A stretch of DNA of 36,779 nucleotides from Bacteroidota bacterium (GTDB taxonomy: Bacteria; Bacteroidota; Bacteroidia; AKYH767-A; 2013-40CM-41-45), in NCBI GenBank assembly GCA_026391945.1, contig JAPLDA010000065.1:1-36779 (forward strand). Reading direction: 5' to 3'. Positions 24,485 through 34,460 of this stretch are shown here, one piece after another (position 1 is the stretch's first letter; each line of letters begins with the position of its first letter). Position numbers and translations under genes: made by a program. The notes under the pieces are model-generated. The model saw only the letters and a program-made list of their open reading frames with translations. It ran no database searches and had not been told where the DNA came from.

Positions 24485-24492
24485 CAAATATA
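24485..24492 (-). promoter_or_regulatory. Perfect -7 box (TATATTTG) 4 nt before mntA ATG
   Basis: On the minus strand TATATTTG is followed by CATA and the ATG at 24480. No clear -33 TTG. Confidence 0.55.
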
Positions 24493-24608
24493 ACGTAAAT
24501 CTTATTTCCATGGCTAAGGAGAGAAATCATCATGAATTGCTATTGTTTTCGGGTGGGTTAAAACGTAGGAAAAGTCGCCAAAATAATTGCAACGATCATA
24601 CACCCATC

Positions 24609-24650
24609 TCGTAGCATTAATGCATTGGCAAGAACAAAAGTCAGCTACGA
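24609..24650. repeat. Inverted repeat TCGTAGC ... GCTACGA
   Basis: Perfect 7-bp arms at 24609-24615 and 24644-24650. A perfect palindrome GCATTAATGC (24614-24623) overlaps the left arm. Not followed by a clean T tract on the minus strand; TTTTTC follows on the plus strand. Confidence 0.5.
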
Positions 24651-24671
24651 TTTTTCATTTGCATATCCGTT

Positions 24672-24714
24672 GCCCAACAAAAATAAATAGCGACAATTTT
24701 AATAGCGGTTGGGC
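24672..24714. repeat. Inverted repeat GCCCAAC ... GTTGGGC, attC-like
   Basis: Perfect 7-bp arms at 24672-24678 and 24708-24714. They fit the integron attC end boxes RYYYAAC and GTTRRRY, and the element begins 4 nt after the stop codon of the PD-(D/E)XK-like gene, where a cassette attC site would lie. At 43 bp it is shorter than known attC sites, and inner L boxes are not clear. A simple stem-loop is the alternative. Confidence 0.35.
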
Positions 24715-24718
24715 TGCA

Positions 24719-25327
24719 TTATATAACATTCAATAAATTTTTCGTTTTTATCTCAGCATTCAGTTGGTCATAACTAATTGCGGACGTCAATTTTTGCAGT
24801 GACTTTAGCGTGATCGAATATTGACTTCTTGTGTAATCATTCAATTGTTTTGTCGCAAGAACATAAAATTCCCAATGATTAAAATTTAACGGATCAACTG
24901 TTTGCTTATTATCATGATGAAGTAAGCAAAAAACATATACATCCGCAATGCGTGTTGGCACGTTAGAGGTCTCATTCGTTTGGCTATTCCACTTTAAGGT
25001 TGCTTTTGTATTGCAAGTTATCTTGGATAACTCACGCTGAAACCAAGACTGAACGTAAGCGCCTGATTTAACTTCAATCTTTATTCCGTCTGGCGTTTCA
25101 AGGTCATAAGAATTCCATTCTTCTCTTGGTATTTTAATGTTAATATTTGCTGCTGTTGCAACGATAAATTCTGCTAATATTCCTCTTGTTGCGTTACTAA
25201 GAATATCCGAAACATTCCAACGCCAAAAATCTATTAATGAGATGCCGGTTGGTTTTTCATTAAATAACAATTGCTCATGACCAGTTTTAAGCGTTGCCTG
25301 TATTTTATCTAATGATTGCATATTCAT
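24719..25327 (-). CDS. Orphan PD-(D/E)XK nuclease-like protein
   Basis: 202 residues; no annotated family that I can name with certainty. The centre has E53 in a helix (RGILAEFIVATAA), then D75, nine residues, and E85-V-K87 (IEVKSGAYVQSW), the layout of a PD-(D/E)XK nuclease core as in restriction enzymes and repair nucleases. RIADVYVFCLL (127-136) could be the following core strand. An N-terminal 40-residue helical part and a C-terminal lysine-containing helix flank it. No methyltransferase or helicase partner is present. It lies in AT-rich DNA beside a toxin-antitoxin pair, which favours an imported or defence-type gene; that part is inference. Confidence 0.6.
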   Translation of the reverse strand: MNMQSLDKIQATLKTGHEQLLFNEKPTGISLIDFWRWNVSDILSNATRGILAEFIVATAANINIKIPREEWNSYDLETPDGIKIEVKSGAYVQSWFQRELSKITCNTKATLKWNSQTNETSNVPTRIADVYVFCLLHHDNKQTVDPLNFNHWEFYVLATKQLNDYTRSQYSITLKSLQKLTSAISYDQLNAEIKTKNLLNVI

Positions 25328-25392
25328 ACACTATATCTTTGCCTTGCCGCTAACTACTAAACTAAAGAACTTCAAAACTCCAGAACCATTTT

Positions 25393-26211
25393 TCAGTACT
25401 GCTCCTTATCATTCGGAAAATCTTTCTTCTTCACATCGTCGATGTAATGACCGACCGCTTTTTTCATGTCGTCATACAACGTCATGTACCTTCTTAAAAA
25501 ACGCGGATTAAATTCATGCGTGATGCCGAGCATGTCATGAAGAACAAGAACCTGTCCGTCCACACCACCGCCGGCACCAATGCCGATGATCGGAATGTGA
25601 AGTTCGCCGGCAACGCGACTGGCGAGACTGGCCGGAATTTTTTCGAGCACGATGGCAAAACATCCGGCCTCTTCAAGGATGTGCGCATCGGCAATTAATT
25701 TCTGCGCTTCATCCTCTTCCTTCGCACGCACGACATACGTTCCGAATTTATAAATCGACTGCGGAGTCAAACCCAAATGTCCCATCACAGGTACACCGGC
25801 AGAAAGAATCCGTTCAATGGAATCTTTCACTTCTTTCCCGCCTTCCAGCTTTACAGCATGAGCGCCGGATTCCTTCATGATCCTGATCGAAGAATTCAAC
25901 GCTTCCTTACTGTTGCCCTGGTAAGAACCGAACGGAAGATCCACCACTACTAAAGCTCGCTTAACGGCTCTCACCACCGATGATGCATGGTAAATCATCT
26001 GGTCGAGCGTAATCGGCAACGTGGTTTCATGTCCGGCCATGACATTGGAAGCGGAATCGCCGACAAGCAATACATCAATGCCGGCATCGTCCAATATTTT
26101 TGCTAATGAAAAATCATACGCCGTTAACATGCTGATTTTTTCTCCACGCTTTTTCATTTCCTGAAGCGTGTGTGTGGTGATTTTCTTCTCTTCGTTTTTG
26201 GCAGTCGACAT
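25393..26211 (-). CDS. panB: 3-methyl-2-oxobutanoate hydroxymethyltransferase
   Basis: 272 residues, normal length. It makes ketopantoate from 2-oxoisovalerate and methylene-tetrahydrofolate, the first step toward pantothenate and CoA. Motifs: [44 protein letters not shown] (metal ligand aspartate), [34 protein letters not shown] and the catalytic glutamate region [31 protein letters not shown] completes the barrel. The ATG at 26211 precedes a short lysine/glutamate tail and [14 protein letters not shown], as in relatives. It is a single-gene unit next to the accessory patch; the gap upstream holds TTTACAGGTTAAGG-like repeats and the divergent DUF4249 gene. Confidence 0.97.
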   Translation of the reverse strand: MSTAKNEEKKITTHTLQEMKKRGEKISMLTAYDFSLAKILDDAGIDVLLVGDSASNVMAGHETTLPITLDQMIYHASSVVRAVKRALVVVDLPFGSYQGNSKEALNSSIRIMKESGAHAVKLEGGKEVKDSIERILSAGVPVMGHLGLTPQSIYKFGTYVVRAKEEDEAQKLIADAHILEEAGCFAIVLEKIPASLASRVAGELHIPIIGIGAGGGVDGQVLVLHDMLGITHEFNPRFLRRYMTLYDDMKKAVGHYIDDVKKKDFPNDKEQY

Positions 26212-26364
26212 ATTGGTATCCGGTTTACAGGTTAAGGTTTACAAGGGTTGGTTTGCTGCTTTGGATATTCTTAGAAACCATAAATAGTGGTTCGTAAGAT
26301 AGCCATTCGTACATCCGTAACTATTCGTATTCGCTGATGACGCTCAAAACTACAAAATAGTTCG

Positions 26365-26391
26365 TTGATCCAATTAAAAGTCATAGTTTTG
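26365..26391 (+). promoter_or_regulatory. Promoter of the DUF4249 gene
   Basis: TTG (26365-26367), 16-nt spacer, then TAGTTTTG (26384-26391), a perfect TAnnTTTG. It would leave a leader of about 47 nt before the ATG at 26445. Confidence 0.5.
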
Positions 26392-26444
26392 AAGCCATTA
26401 ATCCTGTCAGACCGATCCGATCGTTACTCTTCCCTTTGAATGCT

Positions 26445-27440
26445 ATGAATAAAATTGTCGTCACTTTCTTCAGTACGTTTTCCCTGTTGCTATCCTCATG
26501 CTCCACGGACTTCAATACGGTTGCTCCGTATAAAGAAACCATGGTGGTGTATGGATTGCTGAATCCTTCCGATCCTTCCGGGCAGTACATCCGGATCAGC
26601 AAGGCGTTTCTCGGTGAAGGAAATTCGATGGTGATGGCGCAGCAAAAAGATTCCATCAATTATGCAAACGTACTCGATGTAAAAATGGAACGGCTGGTGA
26701 ACGGAGTTGCTACGCAAACGTATTCGCTGCAACGCGACACGTCCATCGAAAAAAACAGCGGGCTTTTTTGCTACCCGTACCAGGTGGTGTATAAAACTTC
26801 AGGCGCCGTGCTTACCGACGGCAGCACCTACCGGCTCATTGTTCATAATAATGAAACGGGACTTACGGTAACATCAACGACCGATGTGGTCGGAGATTTT
26901 TCGATCGGGTTCATCCCTCCTGCCATGAATTTTATTTCTAAAATTTATTACAGCATCGACATGAGCCCGGCTACGAGGAATGGCTGGGTGTACAATTTTA
27001 CGATGCGGTTTCATTACAAGGAAGTGGTGGTCGCCACGAACGACACTACGGCAAAATACATTGACTGGAACTTCGGCGACCAGGTGATCGGGAATAACGC
27101 TCCGAATACAATCACATACGACCATATTTACAGACCGGATCTATACAGGATCATCGGCAGCGCTGTTACACCGGCCGATACAAACCTGGTGAGAAGAATC
27201 ATTGATCCTTCTCCGATCGAGTTGATTTATACCTCTGCCAGTGAAAATCTTTATACCTACCAGCAATTGGTTCAGCCTTCTTCCGGGCTGGTTCAGGAAA
27301 GACCGCTATTCACCAACATCACAAATGGCATCGGCCTCTTTACCAGCAGGAATATGAAATCATATTTCAGGAATATGGACGTTAATTCACGCGCTGCTTT
27401 CGACACCAGCAGGTACACGCGCAACATCCATTTCTATTGA
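26445..27440 (+). CDS. DUF4249 family lipoprotein
   Basis: 331 residues from the ATG at 26445; a TTG three codons upstream is unlikely. The lipoprotein signal (MNKIVVTFFSTFSLLLSSC) places the lipobox cysteine at residue 19. The early VAPYKETMVVYGLLNPSDPSGQYIRISKAFLGEGN block, with its beta-rich Ig-like continuation (LNVKMERLVNG..., LTDGSTYRLIVHNNETGLTVTSTT), matches DUF4249 in form. DUF4249 genes often stand beside TonB-dependent receptors of the SusC type; none is here, so this is a stand-alone copy. Function unknown. It is divergent from panB and followed by dnaK 157 bp later. Confidence 0.75.
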   Translation: MNKIVVTFFSTFSLLLSSCSTDFNTVAPYKETMVVYGLLNPSDPSGQYIRISKAFLGEGNSMVMAQQKDSINYANVLDVKMERLVNGVATQTYSLQRDTSIEKNSGLFCYPYQVVYKTSGAVLTDGSTYRLIVHNNETGLTVTSTTDVVGDFSIGFIPPAMNFISKIYYSIDMSPATRNGWVYNFTMRFHYKEVVVATNDTTAKYIDWNFGDQVIGNNAPNTITYDHIYRPDLYRIIGSAVTPADTNLVRRIIDPSPIELIYTSASENLYTYQQLVQPSSGLVQERPLFTNITNGIGLFTSRNMKSYFRNMDVNSRAAFDTSRYTRNIHFY

Positions 27441-27508
27441 AAAATGTTTGCTGAAAAAATGCCTGATTGTCACCCGAAATGAACTAAAATTCCCTTCGAT
27501 TACCATAC

Positions 27509-27535
27509 CTGACAAATTTACTTCTGTCCTGTCAG
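27509..27535. promoter_or_regulatory. Inverted repeat upstream of dnaK
   Basis: CTGACA (27509-27514), 15 nt, TGTCAG (27530-27535), ending 62 bp before the dnaK ATG. It is not the CIRCE element. Its form and place suit a heat-shock operator or promoter overlap, but no known site is claimed. Confidence 0.35.
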
Positions 27536-27597
27536 TGGCATAATGATTGACTTTCGGGAGCCGCACAAAAATTATTCAACAATTAAAAACTAAACCA

Positions 27598-29514
27598 ATG
27601 AGAAAAGTTATAGGCATTGACCTTGGAACCACCAATTCATGCGTTGCAGTGATGGAAGGCAACGAACCTGTTGTGATCCCAAACAGCGAAGGTCGCAGAA
27701 CCACACCATCCATCGTCGCATTCCTGGATAACGGGGAACGCAAAGTCGGTGACCCGGCAAAAAGACAAGCCATTACGAACCCGAGAAATACCATTTCCTC
27801 CATCAAGCGATTCATGGGCGAAACTTTTGAACGAACTCTGAAAGAAAAAGAAAGAGTGCCATACACGGTGGTAAAAGGAGATAACAACACATCGCGTGTA
27901 CAGATCGGCGACAGGAATTATACGCCGCAGGAAATTTCCGCCATCATTCTTCAGAAGATGAAAAAAACTGCTGAAGATTATCTCGGGCATGAGGTGCTGG
28001 AAGCCGTGATTACCGTTCCGGCTTACTTCAATGATTCGCAACGCCAGGCCACCAAGGAAGCCGGTGAAATCGCCGGACTGAAAGTACTCCGCATCATCAA
28101 TGAACCTACGGCTGCATCACTTGCCTACGGACTCGACAAAAAACATAAAGATGAAAAAATTGCTGTGTTCGATTTGGGTGGCGGAACGTTTGATATTTCT
28201 GTTCTCGAATTGGGTGATGGTGTATTTGAAGTGAAGTCGACCAACGGAGATACCCATTTAGGCGGTGATGACTTTGATCAGAAAATAATTGACTGGCTGG
28301 CCGATGAATTTAAAAAAGACGAAGGCCTCGACCTGAAAAAAGACCCGATGGCTTTACAACGCCTGAAAGAAGCTGCTGAGAAAGCAAAAATTGAATTGTC
28401 CAGCTCCACGGAAACTGAAATCAACCTTCCTTATATTATGCCGGTGGATGGAGTTCCAAAACACTTAGTAAAGAAACTGAGTCGTGCGAAATTCGAACAG
28501 CTTTGTGATGACCTGATTCAGCGTACACTCGAACCATGTAAAAAAGCGTTGAGTGACGCGGGAATGCAACCCGGCCAGATTGATGAGGTGATATTAGTCG
28601 GCGGTTCCACGCGTATCCCGGCAATCCAGGCATTGGTAGAAAAATTCTTCGGCAAAACTCCTCACAAAGGAGTGAACCCGGATGAAGTGGTTGCCGTTGG
28701 CGCCGCCATCCAGGGAGCTGTTCTTACAGGAGAAGTGAAAGATGTGCTGCTGCTCGATGTCACTCCTCTTTCAATGGGTATTGAAACCATGGGCGGTGTG
28801 TTCACAAAAATGATCGAATCCAATACCACCATCCCAACTAAGAAGAGCGAAACGTTTTCGACAGCCAGCGACAGCCAGCCTTCTGTGGAGATCCATATTC
28901 TCCAGGGAGAACGCCCGATGGCAAAAGACAACAGGACGATCGGACGGTTCCATCTTGATGGCATCCCTCCTGCTCCAAGAGGAGTTCCGCAGATTGAAGT
29001 GACCTTCGACATCGATGCTAACGGAATCCTGCACGTGACGGCCAAAGACAAGGCAACAGGTAAATCACAGAACATCCGCATTGAAGCATCGTCCGGTTTG
29101 AGTGAAGCGGAAATCAAAAAGATGAAAGAAGAAGCGGAAGCAAATGCCGATGCCGACCGTAAAGCAAAAGAAGAGGTGGAAAAAGTGAACCAGGCCGATG
29201 CCATGATTTTCCAGACTGAAAAACAACTCAAAGATTACGGCGACAAACTTTCAACGGATAAAAAAGAAGCCATTCAAAAAGCATTGTCCGATCTGAAAGA
29301 TGCTCACAAGAACAGGAATATGGAGACCATCGAAACCAGCCTCGCTGCTTTGAATGCTGCATGGCAGGCGGCTTCTGAAGAAATGTACAAAGCCACGCAA
29401 AATGCACAACAGTCAACAACTGCTGATGCCAATGCTCCCGGCAACGGACAACCGAATGCGGACGGAAATGTAACCGATGTTGACTTCGAAGAAGTGAAGG
29501 ACGAGAAAAAGTAA
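27598..29514 (+). CDS. dnaK: Chaperone DnaK (Hsp70)
   Basis: 638 residues from the ATG at 27598, which begins the universal [21 protein letters not shown]; the 17 codons that can be read upstream are not conserved-looking. The ATPase domain (1-380) shows the phosphate loops DLGTTNS and FDLGGGTFD and the adenosine region VGGSTRIP. The linker [11 protein letters not shown] leads into the peptide-binding beta-domain (390-500), the helical lid and an acidic C-terminus ending [11 protein letters not shown], as needed for co-chaperone contact. It refolds and protects proteins with DnaJ and GrpE, neither of which is beside it. An inverted repeat lies upstream and a strong terminator downstream, so it is a single-gene unit. 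Confidence 0.98.
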   Translation: MRKVIGIDLGTTNSCVAVMEGNEPVVIPNSEGRRTTPSIVAFLDNGERKVGDPAKRQAITNPRNTISSIKRFMGETFERTLKEKERVPYTVVKGDNNTSRVQIGDRNYTPQEISAIILQKMKKTAEDYLGHEVLEAVITVPAYFNDSQRQATKEAGEIAGLKVLRIINEPTAASLAYGLDKKHKDEKIAVFDLGGGTFDISVLELGDGVFEVKSTNGDTHLGGDDFDQKIIDWLADEFKKDEGLDLKKDPMALQRLKEAAEKAKIELSSSTETEINLPYIMPVDGVPKHLVKKLSRAKFEQLCDDLIQRTLEPCKKALSDAGMQPGQIDEVILVGGSTRIPAIQALVEKFFGKTPHKGVNPDEVVAVGAAIQGAVLTGEVKDVLLLDVTPLSMGIETMGGVFTKMIESNTTIPTKKSETFSTASDSQPSVEIHILQGERPMAKDNRTIGRFHLDGIPPAPRGVPQIEVTFDIDANGILHVTAKDKATGKSQNIRIEASSGLSEAEIKKMKEEAEANADADRKAKEEVEKVNQADAMIFQTEKQLKDYGDKLSTDKKEAIQKALSDLKDAHKNRNMETIETSLAALNAAWQAASEEMYKATQNAQQSTTADANAPGNGQPNADGNVTDVDFEEVKDEKK

Positions 29515-29536
29515 ATCTGAAATCATACAAAATGAG

Positions 29537-29560
29537 AAAGGGAACCGGCAGGTTCCCTTT
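29537..29560. terminator. Bidirectional terminator after dnaK
   Basis: AAAGGGAACC (29537-29546) pairs perfectly with GGTTCCCTTT (29551-29560) around GGCA, with T6 following on the plus strand. It lies between convergent stops at 29514 and 29562 and can serve the minus-strand gene too (tail TTTCTCATTTT). Confidence 0.9.
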
Positions 29561-29561
29561 T

Positions 29562-31736
29562 TTATTTCAGCCTGACTTTTAAGAAAGAAGAATTCAGTTT
29601 TTTAATTTCCGAAAACACCGTTTCCACATCAGCGGCATTTGTTGCAGGAACAGAAGTTGCTTTCACCACATAAACTGTTTCCAGGATGATGCTGCGGGTA
29701 TCCGGCTGATACACACGAACGGAATAATTGGCAAAATGGTTTTCGATTTCTTTCATAAGATCAGCAGCATTCTCTGCTTCTACTTCCCTGTCGAATTTAA
29801 AAAAATACTTGTGCACATCCTGCGACTGGAAATCGGGATAATACGTATGCCTCCTGCCGGAAGCAGAGAAGGCATCATCCGTGACATTGTTAAATAACCG
29901 GCTTAAGCCAATCGAATAATTCCGCTCATCCAGCTTTTTCAATTTTGAATCCGAATGGTATTTGAGTTTCACATCAGCAACAAAAGGAAACTGCTGGCTG
30001 ACAGAATTGACCTGCACACTTTCCACTATTACATCCTGGCCAATGTCGCAGGCCTTACGGAAATAACTCGGGTTGATGGTTGTATCGATGCATCCATACA
30101 GGTAATAACCTCTCGTAAGCGTTGAGAATTGTCCGGATAATTTTACTTTCCCTTCAAATGACAACCTCATGGAATCAAGTTGCACGGTTACCAACACATT
30201 CGTTGAACGGGCATTGTCCTTCAGGGTACTGAAAGGTGTTTTTGCAAAAAAATAATTCACATGAGGCGCACGCCAGGCCTGGCCATACGAAGTTTCTTCT
30301 GATGCCGGAGCATGCTGAGGAATGAGTATCGTATTGACATCTTCATAATAAAAAGGAAATTCATTTGATTCATAACCGAACCGGTCCGTTTTAGGGTAGT
30401 AGTAAATAATATTCCCGTTGACAGGAATTCCATAAAAAAATCTTTCTGAAACCATCGGCTCGTAACGATCGATGTTCATGACTTCTATTCGCTTGTCGAA
30501 CAGCGGCGCCAGGAAACAATCCCTGTTAAGGCGAAGCAACAACTGATCGTACAGGTGATAGCGGCTGATGAAGCGGAGTTTTTTTTCTTCTATGAACTTC
30601 CCTAATTTTTCAAGCCCCTGGTCACCTTTTTCAAAATAGGAAACATCGTCCTGGTACCCGAATTCATTACAAATGACATGGTGCATGTGGGAAAATACAG
30701 CTGCCGGGTTGGTATCCTTCACCATTTCTTTTTGTTCAGAAAAAAAATGATTGAGTGCAAGAGTTGATTTATCCTTCTTGGAAAGATACAGATCCAGGTT
30801 ATCCATCATATACTTCACCGAGCTCTCATAAACGAGCGTCCATGGATAGGGATGGGCTGTTTTTACAAACTCGGTTTTACGATCAAGCTCTCCGTAATCA
30901 TTGTTATGCTGGTAAAAGGTGACGTAGGGCAGTTCTTCACAAGGACGGTAACCCGCCTCATTGATCCCGCCGGCAAGGTTCGTTCGTTTAAAAATCATTT
31001 CGGAAAAGTGCGGAGTGGTTTCAGAAACCGCGACAGAATCAGTTGGCTCGGCACCATTGTGATAGCTGAAAATAAAAATATCCCTCGAAGAATGTTTGAT
31101 GCTCAACCGGAAATTTTGTTTCGCCAACACACCATTGAAAAAAAATTTATTGGAAGGTTGGCTGTTAAAGACTTTTTCGAAAGCGTATTCAGCTTCAACT
31201 TCATCACCTACTTGTATATTTTTAATTTTAAAAATCCATGTGAAAAATTCCTGGTCGATATTATTCCAGGTAAATTCTTCCTTTTGAGTGGTTTCATCCA
31301 ACTCGGCATCCACAACATCTCCATTTGGTTTAATGATCCTTGCCGCGAAATACCGGACACATTCAAATTCGCCTTTCGGCCGGAAGATGGTATCCCTTCT
31401 CCTTATATCAACACCATATAAATCACCAACAGGATCATAGCTGTCCGGGACAACAAAACGTGCATACCTTTCTATTCCTTTTGGCGTCAGAAATTTTATA
31501 CGAATATGTTTTTTACAGGAATAGCCGGAAAGACCAATCACATTTTCTTCTTCGAGAATGACGGCGTCTTCGTTCTTAAATCTTTCATCAACAGCGATCG
31601 GGGGCGGCCGCCTTTCATTCCACTTAAAGTTATAGTGGCGGTACTTAAAACTTTGAGCAGGAACGGGAACCGGATACAGGTGAATAAGGAAAAACGTGAT
31701 AACAAAAATCAAATCATGCCGGACACCTGAAATCAT
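29562..31736 (-). CDS. Secreted DUF3857 / transglutaminase-like protein
   Basis: 724 residues from the ATG at 31736, which gives a good signal peptide (MISGVRHDLIFVITFFLIHL ... PAQS); an upstream ATG at 31778 would add 14 residues. The first 250 residues of the mature chain look like DUF3857 (NEDAVILEEENVIG, AARIIKPNGDVVDA, EFFTWIFKIKNIQVGDEVEAEYAFEK). The middle part lies where the transglutaminase-like core normally follows, but the place of the catalytic cysteine reads RYHLYDQLLLRLN without a cysteine, so catalysis is doubtful. The last 250 residues are beta-rich, DUF3858-like. These proteins are periplasmic and of unknown role. The gene converges with dnaK. Confidence 0.65.
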   Translation of the reverse strand: MISGVRHDLIFVITFFLIHLYPVPVPAQSFKYRHYNFKWNERRPPPIAVDERFKNEDAVILEEENVIGLSGYSCKKHIRIKFLTPKGIERYARFVVPDSYDPVGDLYGVDIRRRDTIFRPKGEFECVRYFAARIIKPNGDVVDAELDETTQKEEFTWNNIDQEFFTWIFKIKNIQVGDEVEAEYAFEKVFNSQPSNKFFFNGVLAKQNFRLSIKHSSRDIFIFSYHNGAEPTDSVAVSETTPHFSEMIFKRTNLAGGINEAGYRPCEELPYVTFYQHNNDYGELDRKTEFVKTAHPYPWTLVYESSVKYMMDNLDLYLSKKDKSTLALNHFFSEQKEMVKDTNPAAVFSHMHHVICNEFGYQDDVSYFEKGDQGLEKLGKFIEEKKLRFISRYHLYDQLLLRLNRDCFLAPLFDKRIEVMNIDRYEPMVSERFFYGIPVNGNIIYYYPKTDRFGYESNEFPFYYEDVNTILIPQHAPASEETSYGQAWRAPHVNYFFAKTPFSTLKDNARSTNVLVTVQLDSMRLSFEGKVKLSGQFSTLTRGYYLYGCIDTTINPSYFRKACDIGQDVIVESVQVNSVSQQFPFVADVKLKYHSDSKLKKLDERNYSIGLSRLFNNVTDDAFSASGRRHTYYPDFQSQDVHKYFFKFDREVEAENAADLMKEIENHFANYSVRVYQPDTRSIILETVYVVKATSVPATNAADVETVFSEIKKLNSSFLKVRLK

Positions 31737-31823
31737 AAGAAACCGCTTACCGGTCCGAAGTACATGATTTAATACCATTATTGCAAGTGATAAGCCGCGC
31801 CCGCTTTAAAGAAAAACACCTGA

Positions 31824-33236
<1,413 letters not shown>

Positions 33237-33257
33237 TAATTCATCCATTGATGGTGC

Positions 33258-33291
33258 AAAGGAACCTGTCGTCGGACGGGTTCCTTTTTTT
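33258..33291 (+). terminator. Terminator of gdhA
   Basis: GGAACCTGTC (33261-33270) pairs with GACGGGTTCC (33275-33284), ten pairs with one G-U, loop GTCG, then seven T. Confidence 0.92.
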
Positions 33292-33346
33292 ATCCCAGGC
33301 GGATTCACGCCACCAGATATCAGGCGATACTTGCAGTATTTTAACC

Positions 33347-33358
33347 TCCTGTACAGGA
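33347..33358. promoter_or_regulatory. 12-bp perfect palindrome before the TsdA-like gene
   Basis: TCCTGTACAGGA reads the same on both strands. It lies just upstream of the candidate -7 box, where a repressor or activator would touch the promoter. Confidence 0.45.
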
Positions 33359-33373
33359 TGAATGTTATTTGTT

Positions 33374-33381
33374 TACATTTG
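33374..33381 (+). promoter_or_regulatory. -7 box (TACATTTG) of the TsdA-like gene
   Basis: An exact TAnnTTTG match 31 bp before the ATG at 33413. No clear -33 TTG; the 12-bp palindrome ends 15 bp upstream. Confidence 0.5.
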
Positions 33382-33412
33382 AATTTCTTCACAACCGGAA
33401 AAATTCTTCGCC

Positions 33413-34402
33413 ATGAGAATTTATCTTACAAGAACCTGTTTCCTTTTCGCTGCAATTATTTTCTCCTGTTGCACACCGAATCAGTCTGCACAGCAAAATT
33501 CAGGAACGGATACTTCTTCAAAAAATGTTTCTGATCTTTTCCGCTATCGGCAAACCTGGAAAGCTCCCGATACATTATTGATTCCTGAAAGCGATTCAGG
33601 AAAACTGATTTTATACGGGCGAACATTGATCTCCCATACCTCAGAATACTTCGGGCCGCATGGAAGCATCAGCCATTCAACCAACGGCATGAATTGCCAG
33701 AACTGCCACCTCAGCGCAGGCACCAAACCCTACGGAAATAATTTCAGCGCCGTGGCTTCCACGTATCCAAAATTTCGTGCACGATCAGGCACCGTTGAGT
33801 CGATCGCGAAACGTGTGAACGATTGCCTGGAAAGAAGTTTAAACGGGAAGCCATTGGAAACATCAGGCGAGGAAATGAAAGCAATCGTAGCGTATATGAA
33901 ATGGCTCGGTCATGATGTAAAAAAAGACGAGACTCCCGAAGGCGCCGGCATCCTGGCTCTTCCATTTATGATCAGGCCGGCAGATCCCGGAAAAGGAAAA
34001 TCAGCTTTCGAAAGAAAATGTATTTCATGCCATGGTGAAGACGGCCAAGGAAAATTATTCGCCGATCAAAAGTCCTATCAGTATCCGCCGTTGTGGGGAC
34101 CCAACAGTTACAACGTCGGTGCGGGATTATTCCGGCTCTCGCGGTTTGCAGGATTCATCAAAGCCAACATGCCTTTTATCGTTACTCCGGAAAATCCGCC
34201 GCTTACCAATGAAGATGCATGGGACATCGCCGCCTACGTGAACAGCATGCAGCGTCCGGAGAAAAATTTAAGTGCCGACTGGCCCGACATCTCGAAGAAA
34301 CCATTTGATTATCCTTTCGGTCCTTATGCTGATTCATACACCGAAACCAAACACAAATACGGACCCTATGCGGAAATTCAAACTTCAAAAAAAATAAAAT
34401 GA
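33413..34402 (+). CDS. Diheme c-type cytochrome, TsdA-like (thiosulfate dehydrogenase family)
   Basis: 329 residues. The lipoprotein-type signal LFAAIIFSC places a cysteine at residue 19 or 20. Two heme c motifs are present: C95-QN-C98-H99 and C203-IS-C206-H207. Between them lies VNDCLERSLNGKPL with C138, the position that in TsdA supplies an unusual cysteine ligand to the first heme. M253 in KANMPF is a likely distal ligand of the second heme, and TYPKFRARSGTVESIAKRV is also family-like. TsdA joins two thiosulfates to tetrathionate, or the reverse, in the periplasm. The enzyme activity is inferred; other diheme cytochromes of the SoxA/TsdA group are possible. It is followed by a Tat-exported DsrE-like protein 58 bp later. 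Confidence 0.8.
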   Translation: MRIYLTRTCFLFAAIIFSCCTPNQSAQQNSGTDTSSKNVSDLFRYRQTWKAPDTLLIPESDSGKLILYGRTLISHTSEYFGPHGSISHSTNGMNCQNCHLSAGTKPYGNNFSAVASTYPKFRARSGTVESIAKRVNDCLERSLNGKPLETSGEEMKAIVAYMKWLGHDVKKDETPEGAGILALPFMIRPADPGKGKSAFERKCISCHGEDGQGKLFADQKSYQYPPLWGPNSYNVGAGLFRLSRFAGFIKANMPFIVTPENPPLTNEDAWDIAAYVNSMQRPEKNLSADWPDISKKPFDYPFGPYADSYTETKHKYGPYAEIQTSKKIK

Positions 34403-34460
34403 TGATCAGAATAAATTCAAATAACTTTTAATCAGTATTCACCCTTAAAACAAAAACGCC

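Noticed and set aside
25334-25341. Perfect TATCTTTG box on the plus strand
   Set aside because: No plus-strand gene follows; panB and the nuclease-like gene are on the minus strand. Probably chance in AT-rich DNA.
27547-27597. Upstream in-frame extension of dnaK
   Set aside because: The 17 extra codons have no homologous look, and the universal N-terminus begins at the ATG at 27598.
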